DNA from: Alphaproteobacteria bacterium
GTDB taxonomy: Bacteria > Pseudomonadota > Alphaproteobacteria > Rhodobacterales > Rhodobacteraceae
Direction: 5' to 3'
Length of the DNA: 64,000 bases
Assembly: GCA_030433335.1 (NCBI GenBank)
Contig: JAUILL010000014.1
Span: 1-64,000 of the forward strand
A program made the position numbers and the translations under genes. This document shows positions 17,288-27,712 of the stretch, piece by piece (position 1 is the stretch's first letter; every line of letters starts with the position of its first letter). The notes under the pieces are model-generated. The model made no database searches. It was not told the origin of the DNA and saw nothing but the letters and a program-made list of their open reading frames with translations.

Positions 17288-17305
17288 CTGTCGTAAAACT
17301 GTAAT
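17288..17305 (+). promoter_or_regulatory. Pho box (PhoB-binding direct repeat)
   Basis: CTGTCGTAAAACTGTAAT matches the 7-4-7 Pho-box plan: CTGTCGT, an AAAA spacer, then CTGTAAT, with repeats exactly 11 bp apart. About 16 of 18 positions agree with CTGTCAT-A(A/T)A(A/T)-CTGTCAT. It lies 141 bp upstream of ATG 17447, whose product has a phosphate-binding-protein-like domain, which fits PhoB activation during phosphate starvation. Confidence 0.65.
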
Positions 17306-17364
17306 AATTTATTGGGATTTGTCGGGGGAATTCCTAGGGCGGCGGCACTATCTTGGCCCGCGAC

Positions 17365-17383
17365 CTGCAATTTTAAGTTGCAG
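17365..17383. repeat. Inverted repeat in the leader of the fusion gene
   Basis: CTGCAA-TTTTAAG-TTGCAG is a perfect 6-bp dyad about 64 bp before the start codon. It could be a second operator or a small leader hairpin; nothing decides between them. Confidence 0.4.
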
Positions 17384-17446
17384 GCGGCGGTATCGCTTTG
17401 CCTGTCGTCTGGATTGTCTTGCCGCAAAAATGTCAAAGGACTTTTG

Positions 17447-19816
17447 ATGTTTAAGACTATCGCTATCGGTTTCACGTGTTCGCTGGTTGCCGCGCTGCTC
17501 GCATCAACCGCCGCTGTGGCTCAGGATAAAATGACGTTCGCGACCAGCCAGCCGTACGGCCTGATTTCCGGTTCTGACCTGCCTGATGGCGGCGTGGGCA
17601 CTTTGGTTTTCAAGCACATTCTGGACAAAGCCGGAATTGCTGCGGACGTGACCTTTGCCCCAACTTGGGGAGAGGCCGAAGAAGGGGCCCGCCAAGCCGA
17701 CTATGACGGCGCGTTCCCGTACTACTACACCCTGAGCCGGTCGCTCGATTTCCGTTACACCGACGCCGTTCTGGCGGTTGGCGAGCGTCTGTACTCCAAC
17801 GACACGCGTCTTACGTCTCTGGATGATCTGAAGGGGCACGACCTGTGCTATCCTGCGGGCTATGATCTGGCGACGTCGTTGCAGCTGCGCGTCGATGCCG
17901 GTGACTTCACCCGTGTCACCGCAGAAGACATGAACGCCTGCTTTGAAATGCTGGCCAACAAGAACGTCTTTGCCGTGTTGGCCGACCAGAGCGAGGCGGG
18001 TTTCGTTTTGAACTTCGCCGAATATGACGTCTCTTCGGTGCGCGAAAGCTCTTTTGATCTGGCGCGCCGCACCTTGCACCTGATGCTGCCCTTCGATGCG
18101 CCCAATGCCGAAGAAGTCGTCACGGCGTTCAACGCAGCGCTTGTCGAAGCCCGCGAGAGCGGCGAGTTGGAAGCATTGATTAAAGACCGGATCGACGTGG
18201 ACCTGATGCCCGTTAGTGCGACGGACTACCGTCTGAAATCTGCGGTCGACGCTACGCTGAAGCTGCATGACGGTTCGCGCCAGACTGGCCGCGTTCTGGA
18301 GTCTGCGCCCGGCCGCTACGACGTGAACACCCAGTATGGTCCGATCACCTATCCGCGCAGCATCATCGCAGACATCTGCCCGGTGAACGCTTGCCCCGGC
18401 GACGAGGTGGTTGCCGCAGCCCCTGCCGAGACTGCTCCGATCGAAGTGGCCGAAGCAGTGGCCGAGGATGTCGCCGAAGCAACTGTGACCGAAGATGTTG
18501 TCGCAAGCATCCAGCCGACCGCGCTGCGCTTGCAGGGGTCGAACACCATCGGCGCACAGCTCGCACCAGCGCTGCTCGAAGCGTGGGTTGCCAAAGAGGG
18601 CGCCGATATGGGTGCTTGGGTTCTGGGTGAAGAAAACGAGCGTGCTGCAGAAATCGAAGGCGACTTGCCCGGCGGCGTCAGCGAAGTCACCTTGGCCGCC
18701 CATGGCAGCTCGACCGGTTTCCGCGCGATGCTCGAAGGTAACGCGGACATCGCAATGGCCTCGCGTCGGATCAAAGAGGAAGAGCGCAACGACCTGATGG
18801 TGGCGGGCTATCCTGACCTTCTGGCTGATGATGTCGAGGGCGAGGTGATCGTGGGTCTGGATGGCGTCGCCGTCATCGTCCACCCCGAGAACCAGATCCG
18901 AGAGTTGAGTATTGATCAGGTCCGAGACATCTTTGCGGGCACCATCACCAACTGGTCCGAGCTTGGTGGCCAGAATTTGCCGATCGTTGTGCATACCCGC
19001 GACGGCAAGTCTGGCACCTTTGACACCTTTGAATCGCTGGTGATGAATGACCTGCCGATGGTCGGCTCCGCTCGGGAGTTCGAGTCGAATGCGAACCTGT
19101 CTGACGCTGTTCGCGCGGAGCCGGGCGCAATTGGCTTTACCGGTCTGTCCTATGTGCGTAACGCAAAAGCCTTGCCTCTGAAGGTCTGCGACGCGATCCA
19201 CAGCCCCACTGGCTTCTCGGTCAAGACCGAGGAATACCCGCTCAGCCGTCGCCTCTATATGTACAAGAACACCCAAAGCGATGCGGCGGACGTAAATGCA
19301 TTTGCCGACTTTGTTTTGGATGAAGGCCAGAAGATTGTGTCTGAAAACGGGTTCGTCGACCTGAACCTCGGTGTCCGCACTGGTTGGGAGTCCGTCGATG
19401 CTCTGGCGAACATCCAGTTCATGGCTCACCAGAATGGGCCTGTTGTGCGCGACTACGTTCTGACCGTGCGTGACATGGACCGCCTGAGCTCGACCTTCCA
19501 CTTCATCACTGGTCAGTCTGCGCTGGACGCACGTTCGGTCAGCGATCTGTCGCGTTTGGCAGAGTGGGTCAAGCAACCTGAAAACGAGGGCCGCAAGCTG
19601 CTCTTCGTCGGGTTCGCGGACAACCGCGGTGGCTACGAAATCAACCTCGAGATTTCGCGCAAACGTGCCGAGAGCGTTGCAGAAGCATTGCGTCAACAGT
19701 TGGACCGCGACGTGGAAATCGAAGTGATCGCAGTGGGTGAAGATGCGCCCGTCGCGTGCAACGACGAGAATGGCTACGACAAGAACCGTCGCGTCGAAGT
19801 CTGGGCCTCTCGCTAA
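17447..19816 (+). CDS. Triple-domain periplasmic protein: SBP_bac_3-like, PstS-like and OmpA domains
   Basis: 789 aa. The signal peptide is MFKTIAIGFTCSLVAALLAS to VAQ (residues 1-26). Residues about 27-250 resemble an amino-acid-type (SBP_bac_3) binding domain. A small module (about 262-311) with YGPITYPRSIIADICP follows, then an Ala/Glu/Val-rich linker. Residues about 357-640 are a PstS-like phosphate-binding fold (LRLQGSNTIG, SSTGFRAMLEGNADIAMASR, FAGTITNWSELGG, TRDGKSGTFDTFE). Residues about 680-789 are an OmpA peptidoglycan-binding domain (GFADNRGGYEINLEISRKRA, NRRVEVW). ATG 17447 is chosen because the signal peptide begins there. It lies downstream of a Pho box and 21 bp ahead of a secreted partner gene. 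A cell-wall-tethered phosphate-responsive sensor or scavenger is inferred; no ABC permease is adjacent. Confidence 0.85.
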   Translation: MFKTIAIGFTCSLVAALLASTAAVAQDKMTFATSQPYGLISGSDLPDGGVGTLVFKHILDKAGIAADVTFAPTWGEAEEGARQADYDGAFPYYYTLSRSLDFRYTDAVLAVGERLYSNDTRLTSLDDLKGHDLCYPAGYDLATSLQLRVDAGDFTRVTAEDMNACFEMLANKNVFAVLADQSEAGFVLNFAEYDVSSVRESSFDLARRTLHLMLPFDAPNAEEVVTAFNAALVEARESGELEALIKDRIDVDLMPVSATDYRLKSAVDATLKLHDGSRQTGRVLESAPGRYDVNTQYGPITYPRSIIADICPVNACPGDEVVAAAPAETAPIEVAEAVAEDVAEATVTEDVVASIQPTALRLQGSNTIGAQLAPALLEAWVAKEGADMGAWVLGEENERAAEIEGDLPGGVSEVTLAAHGSSTGFRAMLEGNADIAMASRRIKEEERNDLMVAGYPDLLADDVEGEVIVGLDGVAVIVHPENQIRELSIDQVRDIFAGTITNWSELGGQNLPIVVHTRDGKSGTFDTFESLVMNDLPMVGSAREFESNANLSDAVRAEPGAIGFTGLSYVRNAKALPLKVCDAIHSPTGFSVKTEEYPLSRRLYMYKNTQSDAADVNAFADFVLDEGQKIVSENGFVDLNLGVRTGWESVDALANIQFMAHQNGPVVRDYVLTVRDMDRLSSTFHFITGQSALDARSVSDLSRLAEWVKQPENEGRKLLFVGFADNRGGYEINLEISRKRAESVAEALRQQLDRDVEIEVIAVGEDAPVACNDENGYDKNRRVEVWASR

Positions 19817-19837
19817 GAGCAGAAAGGGGAGTGTGTA

Positions 19838-21121
19838 ATGCGTGTTCTGTTAAAAACAGCCTGTGTGGTGGCGCTCTGTGGAATGATGCAACAGGCTGCG
19901 GCCCAAGCGTCGACCGATCCGGCAGAGGAGGGCGAAGTTCGTCAGGCGGTGCGCATTGATGCTCCGTCCGAACTGCCCCAACAGGCGACGGCCCCTGCGT
20001 CGCCCGTGACAGACGGGGGGGCCGGTCTGGCCCTTCCCAACGGCTTTGACGAGCCCACACTTGACGAAAAGGCGGTCGCTCAAGCGCCTGCACCGGCACC
20101 GGTTCCTGCTGCAGAAACCTCGCCCGAGCCAGTGATGCCGGCTTGTGATGATCCGCAGACTGTTCAGATGGTCGAAGCAAACGGCGGTCTGCAGGTGCTG
20201 GTTTCTCCGGTTTGTGCAGAGCAGGTGCGGTTGTCGCTGACTGATCGTGACGGGGCGATCGCGAAGCCTGCGTTTGAAGTGATTGACCGCACCTTGCGTG
20301 TGGATTTGCCCTGTGGTCGCAGGTTCAAAACACTGAAATTGCTTGCGGGGTATCAGCCCGCTTCCATCGCGCTGTCTCCGCGCGAGGTGCCATGCACTGA
20401 AGAGGTGGTTCATGTGGCGCAACCCGCAGCCCCGACCGCTCCGGTTCAAGCAAGTGCTTGCGGAAATTCCTTTGATGCCACAATCGACAAAGGCATCCTG
20501 TCCGCCGCATTCACGGGATGCACCGCAGGGGAAACGATCGCGCTGTCCTATCGCGGCCTGAGCTTCGAAACACGCGCTGCCGAGGACGGGAACGCGACCC
20601 TTCGACTGCCGTTGCTGGCGTCAAAGTCGCAGGTTCAGACTGCCGATGGGGTGGATCATGATGTCACTTGGCCCGAAGCCAATCAGACCATCCGCGTTGT
20701 TCTGACGTGGGACAGTGCCGTCGATCTGGACCTGTATGTTCTGGAACCCGGTCTCAGCTACGATACATTTGAAACAGAGCCGCACACCGCGCGCTCCGAG
20801 GCTGCCTTCGGAGCTGCTGGGCAGATGGTCGTGACATCGGACGGAACGGATGCCACCCGTTTCGAAGTCTACGACAGCCCGCAGAACAGCGGCTTGCAGG
20901 GCATGGGCGCAGTGGTTGTGGCCGACGTCAGCCGTGGCATGACCCCGACAGGCGCGTTTTGCAAAGGCGGCGATCTGGCAGGACCGGAATTTCGTGTCCT
21001 GGCCGGCGGAGCCGAAACGCCTGACGAAGCGCGCTTTGCTTTTGAGAAAGCGGAATGTGGCAGTAGCCTGACACGCGGACAGTACTATCGCCGCGTCAAT
21101 GACATCCGCCCCTTCTGGTAG
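19838..21121 (+). CDS. Secreted YfaP/DUF2135-like protein
   Basis: 427 aa. The signal peptide is MRVLLKTACVVALCGMMQQAAAQ. A Pro/Ala-rich linker runs to about residue 100. Two similar Cys-containing segments follow (about 104-190 and 206-275), each starting with a Cys-containing PACDD- or SACGN-like turn. The C-terminal part contains IRVVLTWDSAVDLDLYVLEP, the hallmark of YfaP/DUF2135 domains, plus several Cys residues likely to form disulfides. AAAGGGGAG precedes ATG 19838 and the gap to the upstream fusion gene is 21 bp, so they are co-transcribed. Function is unknown. It ends ahead of a clear terminator. Confidence 0.75.
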   Translation: MRVLLKTACVVALCGMMQQAAAQASTDPAEEGEVRQAVRIDAPSELPQQATAPASPVTDGGAGLALPNGFDEPTLDEKAVAQAPAPAPVPAAETSPEPVMPACDDPQTVQMVEANGGLQVLVSPVCAEQVRLSLTDRDGAIAKPAFEVIDRTLRVDLPCGRRFKTLKLLAGYQPASIALSPREVPCTEEVVHVAQPAAPTAPVQASACGNSFDATIDKGILSAAFTGCTAGETIALSYRGLSFETRAAEDGNATLRLPLLASKSQVQTADGVDHDVTWPEANQTIRVVLTWDSAVDLDLYVLEPGLSYDTFETEPHTARSEAAFGAAGQMVVTSDGTDATRFEVYDSPQNSGLQGMGAVVVADVSRGMTPTGAFCKGGDLAGPEFRVLAGGAETPDEARFAFEKAECGSSLTRGQYYRRVNDIRPFW

Positions 21122-21144
21122 GGGTGTTCTAGATTGATGGGTTC

Positions 21145-21169
21145 AGGGCGGCCACCGAGCCGCCCTTTT
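21145..21169 (+). terminator. Rho-independent terminator after the DUF2135-like gene
   Basis: AGGGCGGC-CACCGA-GCCGCCCT stem followed by TTTTCTTT. It isolates the Pho-box operon from the thi operon. Confidence 0.85.
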
Positions 21170-21228
21170 CTTTGCCCTGATCTTTACCACAAAAATTGAC
21201 AGCACGAAGCGAACCCGCAATGGTGCCC

Positions 21229-21342
21229 ACACGTCAGGGGAGTCCCGCCTAGGGGACTGAGAGGCTGACAGCGGGGCACTGTTCCCGCGGTGAAGCGACC
21301 CTTTGAACCTGACCCAGTTGATGCTGGCGTAGGAAGACCGAA
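21229..21342 (+). promoter_or_regulatory. TPP riboswitch (THI element)
   Basis: The conserved core is present in order: CAGGGGAGTCCC at 21236 onward, ACTGAGAGGCTGACA near 21257-21271 (the CUGAGA element binding the pyrimidine), then GACCCTTTGAACCTGACC and AGTTGATGCTGGCGTAGGAA to about 21335. It lies 5' of thiC on the same strand. Downstream, hairpins at 21370-21387 (GCGGTCC/GGGCCGC) and 21411-21427 (GCGCGG/CCGCGC) may form the expression platform; no U-rich intrinsic terminator is obvious, so control of translation or by Rho is possible. Confidence 0.95.
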
Positions 21343-21488
21343 GGGTATCCCGATTTCGCGATTTTGCGGGCGGTCCTTTCGGGCCGCTGATGGCCCATTT
21401 GCGCATGCGTGCGCGGCGGGCCCGCGCGGTCCCTTTCTGCCACCTGTTTCACTTGGGTCTTTTTGAGATTGTCTTGAGGAGACCATAG

Positions 21489-23287
<1,799 letters not shown>

Positions 23288-23288
<1 letters not shown>

Positions 23289-24214
23289 TGTACTCTGTCC
23301 TTGGGGCAGGGGTGGCGGGGCTGTGCGTTGCCACAGCCCTGTCCGAACGCGGCTTGCCCGTGGAACTGGTTGCGGGGCCGGACATTCCGGCCTCTCACTG
23401 GGCTGGTGGAATGCTGGCCCCCATGTGCGAAGGCGAAAGCGCCCCGCCCGAAGTCGTCCACATGGGCAAACACGCCGCCGACTGGTGGAGCGCCCGTTTC
23501 GACGGCGTGCATTGGCGCGGCACTTTGGTGGTGGCGTCCCCCCGTGATCAAGCTGAACTGCAGCGGTTCGCCCGCGCCACGCGAGGGCACCACACGGTCG
23601 ATCCGGCGGACTATGAGGCTGACCTGAAGGGCCGGTTCAGTCGCGCGCTCTACTTCCCCGAAGAGGCGCACATGGACCCCCGCGCCGCGATGGCCTGCCT
23701 GCGTCAGCGGCTGGCGGATCGGGGCGTCGCCACGGTGAAAACCCCCAAGGGGCAGATCATCGACTGCCGCGGTTTAGCCGCCCGCGACCAGCTGCCCGAC
23801 CTGCGTGCAGTGCGCGGCGAAATGCTGGTGGTTCGCGCCGCCGATGTCAACTTGACCCGCACCGTCCGCCTGCTGCACCCGCGCTTTCCCTGCTATGTCG
23901 TTCCCCGTGGGCAGGGCATCTATATGATTGGCGCGACCATGGTGGAAAGCGACGATGACGGCCCCATCACCGCCCGTGCGCTGATGGAAATGCTGTCCGC
24001 CGTCTACACGATCCACCCCGCCTTTGCCGAGGCGCAGTTGCTGGAGACAGGCACAGGCCTGCGCCCTAGCTTTCCCGACAACATTCCCTGCATCCGCGAA
24101 GCCGGTGGCCGGATCCACGTGAACGGCATGTACCGCCACGGATATCTGGCCGCGCCATATCTGGCCGAAGAGCTCGCGGATCGCCTGACCAACGAGATCC
24201 AACATGCAAGTTGA
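23288..24214 (+). CDS. thiO: Glycine oxidase ThiO (FAD-dependent)
   Basis: 308 aa FAD oxidoreductase of the DAO family. The N-terminus reads YSVLGAGVAGLCVATALSERG (dinucleotide-binding), and the C-terminal part reads TGLRPSFPDNIPCI and NGMYRHGYLAAPYLAE. It makes dehydroglycine for thiazole formation in aerobic bacteria in place of ThiH. ATG 23288 overlaps the thiC stop (TGATG), and its end overlaps thiS by 11 bp. Confidence 0.9.
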
Positions 24215-24401
24215 ACTGAACGGCAAACCGTTTGAAACAGACGCCGCGACCCTCGCAGACCTGATCGATGCCGAAGGGTTCGAGGCCCCGTGCGTCGCCA
24301 CGGCCGTCGACGGCATCTTTGTCCCTCGCGCCACCCGCGCTTCTGTGTCCCTGACCGAAGGGCTGCGGATCGAGGTGCTCTCGCCGATGCAGGGGGGCTG
24401 A
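24204..24401 (+). CDS. thiS: Sulfur carrier protein ThiS
   Basis: 65 aa ubiquitin-like protein that ends in Gly-Gly (SPMQGG), the residues adenylated and thiocarboxylated for thiazole synthesis. It starts inside the 3' end of thiO and is 3 bp from thiG. The activating enzyme ThiF is not in this operon and must be supplied elsewhere, for example by a MoeB-like protein. Confidence 0.93.
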   Translation: MQVELNGKPFETDAATLADLIDAEGFEAPCVATAVDGIFVPRATRASVSLTEGLRIEVLSPMQGG

Positions 24402-24404
24402 GCG

Positions 24405-25163
24405 ATGTTCTATGGCGTTAACCTAAAGAGCCGCCTGATGCTGGGCACCGCGCAATATCCGTCTCCCGCCATTTTGGCCGAAGCCATCGCCGCCAGCGGG
24501 ACCGAAGTCATCACCGTCAGCCTACGCCGCGAAGGCACCGGCGGCACAGCCTTCCGCGACCTCATCCGCGCGAGTGGCTGCCGCATTCTGCCCAACACCG
24601 CCGGATGCCACACTGCCAAAGAGGCGATCACCACCGCCCACATGGCCCGAGAGGTCTTTGGCACCAACTGGATCAAACTTGAGGTCATTGGCCACGCGGA
24701 CACTTTACAGCCTGATCCCTTTGCACTGGTCGAGGCCGCGCGCGTCCTCTGCGCAGATGGGTTCGACGTATTTCCCTACACGACCGAAGACCTGATCGTT
24801 GGGGAGAAATTGCTGGAGGCCGGATGCCAAGTGCTGATGCCATGGGGCGCGCCGATTGGGTCAGGGCAGGGGCTGCGCAACGCGGCGGGTTTGGAAACCA
24901 TGCGCGCGCATTTCAACGGTGTGCCCTTGGTGGTGGACGCCGGCATTGGTGCCCCGAGCCAAGCTGCGCGGGCCATGGAGATGGGGTTCGACGCGGTGCT
25001 CTTGAACACCGCCGTGGCCAAAGCGGTTGATCCGGTAGGGATGGCCCGAGCCTTTGGCAACGCGGTGGAGGCAGGGCAGATGGCCTACTCCGCAGGGTTA
25101 ATGCCGCCCCGCGACATGGCCTCTGCCTCTACGCCCATTTTCGGAATGGCGGAGCTGGCTTGA
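24405..25163 (+). CDS. thiG: Thiazole synthase
   Basis: 252 aa TIM barrel that condenses deoxyxylulose phosphate, dehydroglycine and ThiS-thiocarboxylate. Recognisable stretches are [30 protein letters not shown] (probable Schiff-base Lys), [13 protein letters not shown] and [19 protein letters not shown]. The gene lies between thiS and thiE with near-touching ends (its stop overlaps the thiE ATG). Confidence 0.95.
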   Translation: MFYGVNLKSRLMLGTAQYPSPAILAEAIAASGTEVITVSLRREGTGGTAFRDLIRASGCRILPNTAGCHTAKEAITTAHMAREVFGTNWIKLEVIGHADTLQPDPFALVEAARVLCADGFDVFPYTTEDLIVGEKLLEAGCQVLMPWGAPIGSGQGLRNAAGLETMRAHFNGVPLVVDAGIGAPSQAARAMEMGFDAVLLNTAVAKAVDPVGMARAFGNAVEAGQMAYSAGLMPPRDMASASTPIFGMAELA

Positions 25164-25762
25164 TGGAGAAGTTCTACCTGATCACGGGCACCGCTGACCT
25201 GCTGGAGCGTCTCGTCCCGTCGGGCGTAAAACTCGTGCAACTGCGGGTCAAGGATGCCGCGCCCGACGACTTGCGCGCCCAAGCCATCCGCGCCCGCGAT
25301 TGCTGTGCCGCGCATGGGGCGCAACTGATCCTGAACGACTATTGGGAATTGGCGCTAGAGCTAGGCATCGACTTTGTGCATCTGGGGCAAGAGGACATGG
25401 ATAGGGCAGACTTTGACGCTCTACGAAAGGCCGGAGTGCGCTACGGCCTCTCGACCCATGACGGTGCGGAACTGGATCGGGCGTTGGCGCTGGAGCCAGC
25501 CTATGTCGCTCTTGGGCCCGTCTACCCGACCCTGCTGAAACAGATGAAATGGGCGCCCCAAGGGCTGGATCGCGTGCGGGACTGGAAGCAGCGCGTGGGG
25601 CAAACGCCTCTGGTCGCGATCGGTGGGCTGACGCCGGAGCGTGCTTTGGGAGTGCTGGAGGCGGGTGCCGACAGTGCCGCTGTCGTGACAGATATTCAGC
25701 AGGCAGACAGCCCCGAAGCGCGCACGGGTGAATGGCTCGCTTCAGTCTCTCAGGCCAACTAG
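25163..25762 (+). CDS. thiE: Thiamine-phosphate synthase
   Basis: 199 aa TIM barrel joining HMP-pyrophosphate and thiazole phosphate. QLRVKDA, LNDYWELALELGIDFVHLGQ, GLSTHDGAELDRAL, YVALGPVYPTLLKQM and VAIGGLTPERA follow the family order. The usual TK of the GPIFPT-xTK motif is shifted to LLKQMK, a modest divergence. ATG 25163 overlaps the thiG stop. Confidence 0.9.
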   Translation: MEKFYLITGTADLLERLVPSGVKLVQLRVKDAAPDDLRAQAIRARDCCAAHGAQLILNDYWELALELGIDFVHLGQEDMDRADFDALRKAGVRYGLSTHDGAELDRALALEPAYVALGPVYPTLLKQMKWAPQGLDRVRDWKQRVGQTPLVAIGGLTPERALGVLEAGADSAAVVTDIQQADSPEARTGEWLASVSQAN

Positions 25763-25763
25763 C

Positions 25764-26480
25764 ATGAAGCAAGTGTTGGCGATCGGGGGATTGGACTCGA
25801 GCTGTGGTGCGGGTGTCATTCGAGATGCTGCAACGATCCAATCTCTTGGCAAGCAGCCGCGCGTGGCTGTGACAGCGGTGACGGCGCAGTCCGCAACCGG
25901 GGTGCGAGATATCCATCCCGTTCCGAGTCAAACGCTGGATGCGCAGATTGTACCGGCACACGCCATCAAGATCGGGATGCTCTGCGATGACGTTCGTGTG
26001 CGCACTGTGTGCCGCGCTTTGGAGAAGGTGTCGCCGTGCCCCATCGTGCTTGATCCGGTGCTCTCCGCGTCCTCTGGGGGGCGTTTGCTGTCGGATGCGG
26101 GTGCTGGGTGGCTTTTGACGGAGCTCATTCAGAAGGTCACGCTCATCACCCCCAATCTGCAGGAATTGTCTCTGCTGGCCGATTGGTGTGGCGAGCCCAG
26201 CCAAGACCCTCTGAAACAGGCGGACGCCCTACGGCGGGCAGGAGCCCTAGCGGTTTTGATCAAGGATGGTCATGGGACGGGCCGCATCGCCAAAGATCGC
26301 CTGATCACAGACGGAGAGGTTCATGTGTTCGAAGCGCCCCGGCTTGGCGTCAGCCGTCGTGGGACAGGATGCACTCTGGCCAGTGCGATTGCCTGTGGAT
26401 TGGCAGAGGGGCGCAGTCTGCCGAACGCCTGCGAAATGGGGAAGTCCGTGGTCACGGCCTATCTCGCGGAGGAGACGTAG
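25764..26480 (+). CDS. thiD: Hydroxymethylpyrimidine/phosphomethylpyrimidine kinase
   Basis: 238 aa ribokinase-fold kinase giving HMP-pyrophosphate. The anion-hole motif is RRGTGCTLASAIACGLAEG near the C-terminus. The N-terminal substrate loop reads AIGGLDSSCGAGVIRDAATI instead of the usual AGSDxSGGAGIQAD, so it is a divergent member. The start is 1 bp past the thiE stop. It closes the thi operon; no terminator is evident after it. Confidence 0.88.
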   Translation: MKQVLAIGGLDSSCGAGVIRDAATIQSLGKQPRVAVTAVTAQSATGVRDIHPVPSQTLDAQIVPAHAIKIGMLCDDVRVRTVCRALEKVSPCPIVLDPVLSASSGGRLLSDAGAGWLLTELIQKVTLITPNLQELSLLADWCGEPSQDPLKQADALRRAGALAVLIKDGHGTGRIAKDRLITDGEVHVFEAPRLGVSRRGTGCTLASAIACGLAEGRSLPNACEMGKSVVTAYLAEET

Positions 26481-26581
26481 AGCAGGGGTAAGCCTGCATT
26501 TCTGCATTTGCGAAGGTCCGCTTGTGCATTCAAGTTACAGAAAATGCGCTGTCATCTGTTGCAAAAGAAACGGTATGGAGG

Positions 26582-26600
26582 GAACTAAACCGATTAGTTC
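26582..26600. promoter_or_regulatory. TetR-type palindromic operator upstream of the RND pump
   Basis: GAACTAA-ACCGA-TTAGTTC is a perfect 7-bp inverted repeat about 72 bp upstream of the adaptor-protein start. It resembles operators of TetR/AcrR regulators that control RND efflux pumps. No tetR gene is adjacent, so the regulator would be encoded elsewhere. Confidence 0.5.
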
Positions 26601-26671
26601 AGATTCTTTCTGGCTTATCTGGACAGGCCTGTTTTAATGGTCTTGTAAGCGCTCACTTGCAGAGGATCCCC

Positions 26672-27709
26672 ATGCGTAGACTTCACGCTCTTTTCGCCGC
26701 GCTGGCACTGGCCGCGCCTTTGGCCACATCTGTCGGGGCGCAAGAGGTGCCGAAACCCGTAAAGCTCATGACCGTCACGACGCAGCCGCAGACCATCCAG
26801 CGACGCTTCTTTGGTCAGGTGGCAGCGTTGCAGACGGTTGATCTGGCCTTTCAGGTTGGTGGGCAGATCAAGGTTCTGACCGCGCCCGAAGGCCAGGCAA
26901 TCCCCGAAGGTGACGTTATTGCGCAGCTGGATCTGGACGCTTACGAGCGGGCGCGTGCGCAAGCCGAGGTCAACCTGGATAAAGCCAAGCGCGATTTGTC
27001 CCGTCTCGAGTCCCTGAGTGGTGCGGCGGTCAGCGAAGTTTCGATCCGTGACGCGCGGACTCAGGTCGACCTGGCCGAGATTGCCTTGAACGATGCTGCG
27101 GACAATCTGGATCACGCCACGCTGCGTGCGCCGTTCGACGCGCTCGTGGCGCGCCGCGAGGTTGCCAATTACACCACCGTATCGGCGGGCACGCCTGTGG
27201 TCCGTCTGCACGATGTCTCGGAAATGCGGGTGGAGATCGAAGTCCCTGAAGTCCTGTTCCGCGAAGCGGGTCAGAGCCGGAGTGTCACATTCGAAGCTAT
27301 TTTCCCCGGCGAATCCGAACGTTTGCCGCTGGAACCCCGCGAGTTCGAGGCCGAAACCAGTTCCGTAGGTCAGACCTACACGCTGACGCTGGCCTTCGAG
27401 GAAAACCCCGGGGCAGGGGTTTATCCGGGTGCGTCGGTGTCGGTCGCAGCCAGCACAGAGATGCCTGCACAAGATACCGTCTTTCTCCCCGAGACCGCGC
27501 TGGCCTTTGATCCGGCCGGAAAGCCATTGGTCATGGTCTTTGACGAGGCCGGTACAGTCAGCGCAACGCCTGTCGAGATCGAGATTGCCTACGACGGTCG
27601 CGTCCGGTTGCTTGGCGGTGTGGCAGAAGGCGCCGAGATCGTCATGACCGGAGCCTCGCAGTTGCAGGATGGCCAGTCTGTCCGCCGCTTTACCCGCGTC
27701 GGAGAGTAA
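26672..27709 (+). CDS. RND efflux periplasmic adaptor (membrane fusion protein)
   Basis: 345 aa. The signal peptide is MRRLHALFAALALAAPLATS-VGAQ. The remainder shows the adaptor layout: beta-barrel and lipoyl half (AALQTVDLAFQVGGQIKVL, GQAIPEGDVIAQLD), an alpha hairpin (ARAQAEVNLDKAKRDLSRLE), then DNLDHATLRAPFDALVARRE and a membrane-proximal domain. ATG 26672 is preferred because AGAGGA precedes it and the signal peptide starts there. It is 3 bp upstream of the RND permease. No outer-membrane channel gene is present. Confidence 0.9.
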   Translation: MRRLHALFAALALAAPLATSVGAQEVPKPVKLMTVTTQPQTIQRRFFGQVAALQTVDLAFQVGGQIKVLTAPEGQAIPEGDVIAQLDLDAYERARAQAEVNLDKAKRDLSRLESLSGAAVSEVSIRDARTQVDLAEIALNDAADNLDHATLRAPFDALVARREVANYTTVSAGTPVVRLHDVSEMRVEIEVPEVLFREAGQSRSVTFEAIFPGESERLPLEPREFEAETSSVGQTYTLTLAFEENPGAGVYPGASVSVAASTEMPAQDTVFLPETALAFDPAGKPLVMVFDEAGTVSATPVEIEIAYDGRVRLLGGVAEGAEIVMTGASQLQDGQSVRRFTRVGE

Positions 27710-27712
27710 CCC

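Larger units (their letters stand above)
17040..17446 (+). other. Regulatory intergenic region ahead of the PstS-like fusion gene
   Basis: About 400 bp without a supported gene, more AT-rich than its surroundings. It holds a Pho-box-like direct repeat at 17288-17305 and an inverted repeat at 17365-17383 (CTGCAA-N7-TTGCAG). A minus-strand reading frame across 17182-17475 has no ribosome site or recognisable product and is not called. Confidence 0.7.

Noticed and set aside
17182-17475. Short minus-strand frame in the Pho-box region
   Set aside because: No ribosome site, no known domain, and it covers the Pho box and the start of the fusion gene.
17504-19696. Long minus-strand open frame of 730 codons opposite the fusion gene
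   Set aside because: No recognisable domain and biased composition; the plus-strand protein has a signal peptide and three clear domains. High GC at third positions leaves stop-free antisense frames.
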